Of a stretch of DNA of 64,000 bases, positions 57,020 to 64,000 are shown piece by piece. How positions within the stretch are numbered: position 1 is the first letter of the stretch; every line of letters begins with the position of its first letter. Origin of the DNA: Ustulina deusta (taxonomy: Eukaryota > Ascomycota > Sordariomycetes > Xylariales > Xylariaceae); NCBI GenBank assembly GCA_023159155.1, contig JAJNNX010000008.1:992001-1056000 (forward strand), read 5' to 3'. A model generated the notes under the pieces. The model made no database searches. It had not been told where the DNA came from and was given only the letters and a program-made list of their open reading frames with translations. The position numbers and the translations under genes are program-made.

Positions 57020-58894
57020 ATGAAATATACCATGAGGAATAGCCATCATGGCCATGCATTTAATCACATGTATCCGAATGGTCCGCAGAAGCCAGCACGA
57101 ACCCCGAGGCCGGTTGCCATCTTTGAAAGGGCTGCGAAAAAGTTCCGAGCATCATCATCTCGGCAACGCTTGAAGCGAACGATCTATTGGCTTACACACC
57201 ATCGCAAGCGAGGTCAACTATGTGCGTACACTCCTGTCAAATCATCTCACGCCTGTATTGCATCCGAAATGTCCACATTTTCGCCAGATGAGAACCCCAT
57301 GGTTCATTTCCTCTCCACTGAGGAAGAGTACGACGAGTTTCTCGAAGCACGGAGGAGAATTCCAGCTCAAGCCAATGCCTCATCACTAGTCCCTACACCC
57401 CCGAGTGTCACACCGAAAACCAAGGGTCGGAGTCTCGATGACTTGCCACCTGAGATCTTGATTAAGATTTGGAAGTACATCGCCGAGACTCCTAGTTGGT
57501 TTCACATCAAGTACGGCTCTCGCCACATCTACCCGATCACGACCAATACAAACCGAGAACACTGGATTAATAGAAGATGGTACTTCGCCACCGAACTCCG
57601 CACGTCACTCACCCAACACCCGATACAGGATAGCATGTACCATTACGCAAAAAAGGTTCTCTACACCACTTTCCTATATCGTAATGGTGTATCCGGGCCC
57701 CTTGTGCAGGCGACCGCAGACACCGCCTGGTCGATAATAGAATGGAGCCGAATCGATACAGGCCGGAAGCCATTCAAGATACACCTGGAAGGCGTGGACA
57801 GGTTTCCGATTGTCCGGCCTGCGGTTGACTGGTTCTTCTTCGAGAACTACGTGAGTGCGCTCTCGGCCAGGGCGTTCAAAGTCGACGAGATGCCGCCTGA
57901 CTGGCATCTGCAGAGGGTGTCGACCGTTGTATTGAAGCTAGAGGACATCTACACGGGTATATGTCGGGCACTCAACCACACATACGATGGGAGGCCCAGG
58001 GAACCCTGGCGCGTTGATCGCAGCGACGTCGTGAGATATAACCGGAAGATGTCCATGGTCTTTGGAACGCTGGTAGAATACACCGCTGAGCTCGAGAAGT
58101 GCATGATCCTCGTCGGAGACCTCCGACCTAGTGTGCAGCCCGCAGACCTGCAAGAGATCTCAGTAGAGTGGGCGGGCGCCGAGAAAGAATTCTCAACCAA
58201 TATCCAGCGCGAGGTCATCACCTCTCCCAAGGTGTCCCCCAACGACCGGGCCATGATCCGCTTCGTCCACCAGGAGCTGGAATATTTCGGCAAGCTCCAG
58301 CGCGAATGGCGGAATGACTTGCTTCGTAGCACAGACGGCCAAGCCTGGCTAGCGGACGTCGGGCACGGGATGGGTTCAAGGCGCAGCAAATGGCTCGCTT
58401 CATCCGAGGGGAGGATCTGGCGTGAAACAACGGAAGAAGGGAGAGCATGGCTGCAGACCGAGTCAGGATACTGGTGGCTCGCGTCCGTCCTAGGGAGCCC
58501 CTGGCTAGAGACACCGAAAGGACTGGAATGGCTGGACTCCGCGGCCGGTGCTCTGTTTCTCGGGTTGCCTATGGCCCGCGTTTGGGCTGGCGTCGACAAC
58601 GACGCGGAAGCAGAAACGTGGAGACGTAGCCGGGAAGAGACGAGGGGGGCACTACCAAGGAAAAAATGGTTCGGCACCGAGAAGGGGCGCGCTTGGGTCG
58701 CTGAAAACTGCCCCAATTATCTCGTGCCTATCGCCCCCGAGCCACCGCTTACCGAAGACGCAGGGAATTCGGGAGTAGATCTGCCTGTTCGTCCTGCTCA
58801 GTTCCTGACGCGTCCGCTGCCGCATTGGACCTTTGTGATGGTCCCGGCGCAAGTAGAAAACCAACCCAGACTCAAGGGAGGTGGGGCATTGTGA
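57020..58894 (+). CDS. F-box-like protein with C-terminal tryptophan/glycine repeats
   Basis: A frame of up to 624 residues without introns. At about residues 138-155 lies RSLDDLPPEILIKIWKYIA, matching the first helices of an F-box or 2EXR-type motif; F-box proteins link substrates to SCF ubiquitin ligase. The middle (about 160-430) is a folded region I cannot name. From about 436 to 565 there are roughly seven units of about ten residues with the pattern W-L-x-T/S-x-x-G-x-x-W, for example KWLASSEGRIW, AWLQTESGYWWL, PWLETPKGLEWL and KWFGTEKGRAW. The DNA of the units is diverged, so the protein pattern appears to be maintained. The open frame reaches back to a TTG at 57002. The ATG at 57020 is the first, but 57269 (MSTFSPDENPM) could be the real start, because the 83 residues before it are basic and unremarkable. 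Confidence 0.65.
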   Translation: MKYTMRNSHHGHAFNHMYPNGPQKPARTPRPVAIFERAAKKFRASSSRQRLKRTIYWLTHHRKRGQLCAYTPVKSSHACIASEMSTFSPDENPMVHFLSTEEEYDEFLEARRRIPAQANASSLVPTPPSVTPKTKGRSLDDLPPEILIKIWKYIAETPSWFHIKYGSRHIYPITTNTNREHWINRRWYFATELRTSLTQHPIQDSMYHYAKKVLYTTFLYRNGVSGPLVQATADTAWSIIEWSRIDTGRKPFKIHLEGVDRFPIVRPAVDWFFFENYVSALSARAFKVDEMPPDWHLQRVSTVVLKLEDIYTGICRALNHTYDGRPREPWRVDRSDVVRYNRKMSMVFGTLVEYTAELEKCMILVGDLRPSVQPADLQEISVEWAGAEKEFSTNIQREVITSPKVSPNDRAMIRFVHQELEYFGKLQREWRNDLLRSTDGQAWLADVGHGMGSRRSKWLASSEGRIWRETTEEGRAWLQTESGYWWLASVLGSPWLETPKGLEWLDSAAGALFLGLPMARVWAGVDNDAEAETWRRSREETRGALPRKKWFGTEKGRAWVAENCPNYLVPIAPEPPLTEDAGNSGVDLPVRPAQFLTRPLPHWTFVMVPAQVENQPRLKGGGAL

Positions 58895-59169
58895 GACCTC
58901 CAAAAGGTGCTCTTAGCCCATTTCATAGTTTTAGGTATATGCAGAATAGCTAGCTTGCTTATCCAGTGGACTCGTACTTTGGGTGTTTTATGTGTAATTC
59001 ATCACTCGCCGTGGTACTATTGCAATCCCTTTGATCTACGCGTGGAAAGGAAGATTCACGAATTGCGAGAGAGGGACTTGAGATTGAGAACGCGAGGCAC
59101 CGGTTGTATAGTCGCAGATGCTAAAAACCGCGCGCATATAAATCTATCAAACTGCTCTCTCTCATCGCA

Positions 59170-60339
59170 TCACCCCTGTGCCTCAGTCCCCGCCCACCAC
59201 TGCCGCAACCCATCGACGTCGCACCAGGCGAATTGCGCCGGATTCTCGCACCACCAGCTCTCGCCGGTCTTCGGACGATCGCTCGCGTACTTCTTCAGAC
59301 TGCCGCCGTCGAAGCGGTGATTCTTCACCCCGAACAGCAAGACAACGCTGCCGACCTGCGGGGCGAAGAGGTGCGGGTCGAGGAAGACGGTGAGCAGCAC
59401 GTGCTTGTCCGTGGAGGGATCCGCCAGCCGCGCCTGTCGTTGCGTGTACGGCGGGATCCCGGCCGGCTCGACGTCCGATATTGCCGAGACCACGCACAGC
59501 ACGTTCACGCTCCAGTTCTGCTTGTACGGGAGGTTCGGGATGGAGCGCAGTTTGGTTAGCTTGAGGGGCCGTGTTAGAGCGTCGGTTGGTCGGGATAGGG
59601 CGGTGGTGGCGGCCTGCTCTTGGTTTAGGATTGTTGTTGCGACTTCCTCGCGGTTGTGGGTTGTCTTGTCCTCGGAAATGGCCATCACTTCGAAATCATC
59701 CTCTATCTCCGCCGACTGCCCGTCTCCCTTGGGCTCGGGGGGTGCGACTGCTGTTTGACCGGGGTGTTGAGCTTCCTCTGGCGAATGTGGCTGGCCGGGA
59801 GAATCCCCGAGCACTTCGCTTTCGGCCTCGACGGAGTCTGCGTCTGTTTCTGCCTGGCTAGTCATGGAAGTCTCGATCAACGTGTTGTGCCATCCCACTA
59901 TGACGAGGCTTTCGACTATCAAGTAGACCATCTGCCGCTTTTTCTTCTCGCCAGAGGCGCCGCCGCCGTCCCCCGGTTTCCCCGGCGAGGGAGAGTCCGC
60001 GTTGGCGACGTCCTCCCACTCGACACGGAACTTGTGGAGTTGGACGTACGAGCCGAAGGAGACCTCGCCGCGGTCGACGAAGCGGTGCATCGCAGCAGAC
60101 AGCAGCGCCTGGATGCAGAGCTCGCCGTCGCCGAGCAGCAGACGGACGGCGCGCCATCGCTTCGACTTGGACGTGTGCACGACGTCGACGCCCTCGACGA
60201 GGAAGATGGAGTCGGGCACGCAGAAGCGCGTGCGGAGAATGTCGGCGATGAGCGGCTTGGGCTCGAACGGCGCCGACGTGACATACGTTATATCGGAGGA
60301 TGGGCTGGGGATCGGGATCTGGGGAGCCGAGGCTGACAT
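59170..60339 (-). CDS. Protein of unknown function, possibly two OB-like beta domains
   Basis: A single-exon frame of 389 residues from the ATG at 60339. The N-terminal third has alternating hydrophobic strands (DSIFLVEGVDVVHTSKSK, RAVRLLLGDGELCIQALL, GEVSFGSYVQLHKFRVEW), as in an OB fold where a nucleic-acid-binding strand follows 'G..V.L..F'. An acidic and Gln/Pro-rich linker separates this from a second beta-rich part (QNWSVNVLCVVSAISDVEP, KHVLLTVFLDPHLFAPQVG, SVVLLFGVKNHRFDGGSLKKY). The pattern recalls RPA-like or telomere-associated OB-fold proteins, but no diagnostic motif fixes this. Most of the DNA is GC-rich and produces long shadow frames on the other strand. The gene is convergent with the F-box-like gene, ending 275 bp from it. 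Confidence 0.65.
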   Translation of the reverse strand: MSASAPQIPIPSPSSDITYVTSAPFEPKPLIADILRTRFCVPDSIFLVEGVDVVHTSKSKRWRAVRLLLGDGELCIQALLSAAMHRFVDRGEVSFGSYVQLHKFRVEWEDVANADSPSPGKPGDGGGASGEKKKRQMVYLIVESLVIVGWHNTLIETSMTSQAETDADSVEAESEVLGDSPGQPHSPEEAQHPGQTAVAPPEPKGDGQSAEIEDDFEVMAISEDKTTHNREEVATTILNQEQAATTALSRPTDALTRPLKLTKLRSIPNLPYKQNWSVNVLCVVSAISDVEPAGIPPYTQRQARLADPSTDKHVLLTVFLDPHLFAPQVGSVVLLFGVKNHRFDGGSLKKYASDRPKTGESWWCENPAQFAWCDVDGLRQWWAGTEAQG

Positions 60340-61354
60340 GGGTCCTGCGTCGATGTCATGGTTTTCTGGGGTAATGAAGGGTATTTATGAGATGGCGGAA
60401 ATGCTGTGATGTCGCTGCCTGCGACACACCGTACATGTCAACAACAAAGAGCCCGGCTTAGTGTGTGGCTTGTTGGGACATTGTCGCACTTGCAGCGGTC
60501 CTTGGTGGGGTGCTCTCGTATGAAGGTGGGATAGAGCGTGGGGCAGATGTGCAGCTTTGTTGACTATTTTCCCTATTGCAATAGAATACGGGTCGACTCG
60601 CTGCAGGTGGACATTGATTGGAGGGTGCATGCAGGTACCTACCTAGTCTAACCACCTGGAGTGAGATCCTGGGCGACTAAGATCAAATAATTGAGGGGAA
60701 ACAATTAAGGACCCTCAGGGGTAACTGTAAGTCAATAAATTAGGTAATAGTGGAGTGCTGATCAGCAGAGACAGCTATAGTGCGTATATTATCCCGCACA
60801 GTGGATTCCGTGTCAATTGGTCTTCTACAACTTCGCTATTCCACCCAATTCTCGAAGAATACCTTTCAGTCGATAACGTACAATCGCTAGCTACTGTGTA
60901 CCGACTGCTACAAGATAGTGGAGTGTGGGTCATGTGGTAATCGACTTGGACTCCGCGCCAAGACATTTACAAGTAGGTACCGATGCTAGTGACTTTATAT
61001 CTCTGTCCCGCCTCATTCCCAGATGAGCCATGAGAAGGCCCAGATCTTCGCCACCATAAATCGAAGGTTATGGATAAATTGAGACAATTCTCTAAGCCCT
61101 TGCATATAAGCCCTTGTTGTACAAGCTGTGGTGTGAGCTTTCTTGTTCCGGCAGGCTGAGTCCAACAATGGAGGCTCGTCACATTACTCTCCAGCATTTA
61201 TCGCTTCGGACTTGGCGATCTACGCGAAAGTCGCCTTCGTCCAGCTGCCCAACTTGAGAGACTGCGCATGCGTATCAGACGAGCCACGCCGGCGCCTAAC
61301 TCTAATGTGGAGAATATTGCTATTGAAAGGAATGGGTCACCAAGAAGCAGCTAG
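60340..61354. other. Intergenic region, no gene seen
   Basis: About 1 kb upstream of the OB-like gene, with its promoter presumably near 60340-60650. Short frames have no recognisable features. Confidence 0.45.
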
Positions 61355-61560
61355 TCTCTCTATATATAATAAATAATATATATATAAGCTTAACTAGTTA
61401 TAAGATATTAAGAAACGAATTACTAGGTTATATAAGCCATAATAATATAATTAAGTAGCCTTATATATAGTTATAGCTAAAAGCTCTCTACTTAATTATT
61501 TATATGTTAAAAATAACTCATAGGAAACAACAACAATATCAATACAACATAGGTAATCTT
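61355..61560. repeat. AT-rich island
   Basis: A sharply bounded stretch made almost only of TATA, ATTA and TAGTTATA-type words, very different from its flanks. It resembles mutated (RIP-affected) mobile-element debris, although no element can be identified. It lies directly downstream of the damaged kinase gene. Confidence 0.6.
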
Positions 61561-61746
61561 TACAGCACTATGCAACAAGCTCTACAGCGTAAAATCTAAC
61601 AGGAGTAGCCATCTCTAACCACTTTATTATTAGAGTGGTGTGTTTCCTTAACGACCTAATGTATTCCTTTTTAAAATCAACACTAATATAGGTGAAGAGG
61701 CAGTTGGTGTTTCGGCCCCGGGCAGCTATAATGAAATATCTCCTAA

Positions 61747-63262
61747 CTAAGCACCTGTAGTATCGCCTAACCATGGATCACTCTTCAGCTCCCTAGCCGT
61801 CGCCCGGTTTTCTGGGAGCCAGCAAAGCATCCTCCTCATGAACTTGAAGAAGCAATCAACCTCCTCCCTCGGGATGCATCCGGGCACCTCATCCGCCCAA
61901 ATCCGGGTGTGAGGCACCAAGTGATTGCCTATAAATGTACCTGTGTGTCGCCCAGTTAGACCCAGAGCAGGAGAATCAAGATTAGACCAAGACACACCAT
62001 CGTCGGCAAAAAAAGGGCCACCATAAAATTCGGCAGCGCTGCCGCAGAGCTGGCCATTTGGGTTCAATACCTGCGGACTCCACCGCCACTCCCGCATAGC
62101 TTTCTCGCGCTGGACGAGTACAGGTGGTACGGGGCCGAGAAATGCGATCATATCTGCCAGGTGTTTTACTGCAGAGTACGAATTTGGATCGTCCTGTTCG
62201 AACAGTTTCCGTCCCGCCAAGAGCTCCCACACCTACAGCGGGTCAGTATTTAATAAGCAGCACCAGGCTTGGCGACCAAGTCCTGCTTACCATGATGCCG
62301 AAATTCCATATGTCAGCACTGTAAGACCATCCAACGCCGAGAAGAACTTCTGGGGCGTGGCAGTCATTGGGTTGTATAGGATGCAGGAGAGGCCCAGGTC
62401 TAAGAGGAAACAAGTCAGCCCAAGACCCTATAAAACGATAGGGTAGTTGTAGCAATGGCAAAGCACCTGTGTGGATTACGTGACATTCCGAGTGCAGAAA
62501 ATCTAGGCCCTCGAGGAGAATTTTCAGGTATGCCTTAATTAAAGGTAACACCCGACCATTGACCCTATCTTCGCCGGCGATCCTTCTTACGAATAACCAG
62601 AACGGGTCCCGCATGGGCTCGAAAACTAATGCAAGGTGCCTTGATCCCTGAGGCAAGTCGAGGTTAAAGCTCTCGACTGCCGTCCCGACGATGACACGTC
62701 CTCGGTGCTGAGAGTTCACTGAGGATACGTGGATGGTCATATCTAACTCGTGGGTCTCATTGCCCGAGACATTACAGGTACAGATTTTTATAGCGACATA
62801 TCTGTTCGGCCTCGGCCAATTCTTCCTAGAGAGGACGTGTCAGTCACGTAGAAAGGCAGTAGACAGACATATAATAGGTGCGGAACTCTTGGGAATCAAT
62901 TACCTGCTGATGTCGTGTGCGAGCCAGACGGTCGACGACGATCCCCAGCCGATCTTGGCCTTCAATTGGTATCGGTTGTCCAACACATCTCCAGGATTCG
63001 CAGGGTAGAAGTGCTCCGGCTTGTAACCTGGGACTATCTCCTCATCGACTGGAACATCTGACGGGACCAGCTCCGGCGCCTGCGACGCCTGTGACGTGAA
63101 AGACTGGCGTCCGTGGCGGCCGAGGCCAGACCGGAATGGCATGTTGGTGACTCTGAGCGAGCATGTGAGACGGGCAGGAGGAGGAGGAGAAGGGTTACGG
63201 CCGGCAGCTAGCTGTGGGATGGAAAAGGGGACTGAAAGGAGGAGTGATCGAAATCGCAGCAT
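61747..63262 (-). CDS. SRPK-like protein kinase lacking catalytic loop and DFG (pseudokinase or pseudogene)
   Basis: Exons 63262-62904, 62825-62291, 62232-61998 and 61940-61747 give an open frame of 440 residues. The family resemblance is to fungal SR-protein kinases. Present are VPGYKPEHFYPANPGDVLDNRYQ-type N-terminal sequence, the glycine loop (KIGWGSSSTVWLAHD), the VAIK lysine (Lys133), LLEGLDFLHSECHVIHT, then abruptly PLLHPIQPNDCHAPEVLLG, GWSYSADIWNFGIMVWELL and RRMLCWLPENRATARELKSDPWL. Between HVIHT and PLLHPIQP the family normally has some 60 residues with the catalytic Asp-Leu-Lys...Asn and Asp-Phe-Gly, and these are absent. A splice-like 67-nt segment (62400-62466) lies at the scar; removing it would shift the frame, keeping it leaves the frame open. 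The in-frame 57-nt intron at 61941-61997 is supported by the FFADDG-TFIGNHLVP join. Start 63142 is an alternative. The gene cannot encode an active kinase. Confidence 0.75.
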
Positions 63263-63831
63263 GGCTCGCCGTCATTTTGGTGGGCAGTACCTAAATACCA
63301 TTACTAGACGTAACGCGAAGCGAACCACATGTGCATCGACCAACGAAGCGCCTGTCGCCTGGTGGGGGGTCCCTGTTAAGCATTGATTGGCTTGGATCCA
63401 CTAGCAAAAAGTAAGTTCTAACTCTGTGTTATACATCCATCATATATGTACAACCTTCAATACCTGAGCCTAGGTACCTAGGTGGATACAAAAGCGAAGA
63501 GCCAACACCGTCCACCGCGCGTTGCGGGTGGAGAGCCTTGTGCAGCGTGCTGAGCCTCATTCCCCTGACCTTCGATCCCGGTCTGTGATCTCTCCGCTTC
63601 TCTAGCTAGAATGCATCGTCAAGCCAGCGGCTGTGACCGACTGGTCGGAAGGGGAGTCACGCGCCATTGCTTTGCTCGGCCATGTTTTGCCGCCTACTCG
63701 CAATTTACGGCACTGTAATACTGTTGGTTATCGTCCTATTGACGGCGCTCAGGGATTGCCTTCATCGCAGAGCCAACCATATCTGCCATGACGATTAGCC
63801 TCGAGCTCCTGTGAAACCAACACTTCTATCA
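63263..63831. other. Divergent intergenic region
   Basis: About 0.57 kb between the kinase and a possible gene at the right edge. A CCTAGGTACCTAGG palindrome lies at about 63470-63483. Confidence 0.5.
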
Positions 63832-64000
63832 ATGAGCTCCACCGACAACTTGCCGCAGCGCAGCTCGACGCACAGCGGGCTCACAAACAGGGGCAAGTGT
63901 CACCCTCTTCGGCTTCCAGCGGTCGTTTGACCTGGCAGATGAGCGCGGATGGGACTCACGCGGAGTGGTGGGATGGCAGCGCATGGCAGCCGGGCCAGTG
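63832..64000 (+). CDS. Possible gene start running off the right edge
   Basis: An ATG at 63832 opens MSSTDNLPQRSSTHSGLTNR. Unspliced, the frame stops after 32 residues. A GC-AG intron at 63893-63938 (GCAAGT donor after AGGG, GCAG acceptor, only 46 nt) would join it to a frame open to the window edge (DERGWDSRGVVGW). Another possibility is that translation starts at the ATG at 63939 (MSADGTHAEWWDGSAW). Too little is visible to name a product. Confidence 0.25.

Noticed and set aside
59656..60336. Long plus-strand frames antisense to the OB-like gene
   Set aside because: They are Arg/Leu/Asp-rich shadows produced by GC-rich third positions of the minus-strand gene and start with no sensible N-terminus.

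Overview
The window looks like nuclear DNA of a filamentous ascomycete (Pezizomycotina, most likely a Sordariomycete). Introns are short (about 45-220 nt), mostly with GTATGT/GTAAGT-type donors, CTAAC/CTGAT-like branch sites and AG acceptors. The recognisable proteins are typical fungal ones: Zn2Cys6 regulator, Arp2/3 p21 subunit, Trm6/Gcd10, flotillin, Arg8-type acetylornithine aminotransferase, fungal glutamate decarboxylase and an SRPK-like kinase. Intergenic DNA is rich in TACCTAGGTA-like palindromes and homopolymer runs. No bacterial-style operons, rRNA, tRNA or CRISPR array could be supported.

Layout. 0-13 kb: a gene edge running off the left end (-), an HSL-type alpha/beta hydrolase (-), mitochondrial acetylornithine aminotransferase (+) and a nine-exon glutamate decarboxylase (+). 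12.5-24.5 kb: a roughly 12 kb stretch of ordinary base composition with no supportable gene, only homopolymers and simple repeats. 24.6-32.6 kb: a Zn2Cys6 transcription factor (+) and a large TBC/Rab-GAP protein (+). 32.6-42.5 kb: an accessory, partly AT-rich stretch with the wreck of a polyketide synthase (AT domain, linker and a possible DH trace), an apparently intact secreted FAD-linked (BBE-like) oxidoreductase, the wreck of a cytochrome P450 and an 87-bp in-frame tandem repeat. The three enzyme types together look like the remains of a secondary-metabolite cluster. 42.6-53.3 kb: housekeeping genes, namely a conserved unknown protein (-), ARPC3 (+), TRM6 (-) and flotillin (-). 55.4-63.3 kb: an unknown protein (+), an F-box-like protein with a tryptophan repeat tail (+), a possible double OB-fold protein (-) and an SRPK-like kinase (-) whose catalytic loop and DFG segment have been deleted, next to a small AT-rich island. 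A possible gene start runs off the right end.

The housekeeping genes have no obvious shared pathway. The most informative parts are the decayed metabolite cluster, the dead kinase with a splice/frame conflict at the deletion scar, the tandem-repeat frame, the long gene desert, and several easily missed introns (a GC-AG intron and two-codon first exon in ARPC3; introns of length divisible by three in TRM6 and the kinase; separate last exon of flotillin). Exon boundaries were worked out by hand from splice consensus, phase and remembered family conservation; no alignment or transcript data were available.
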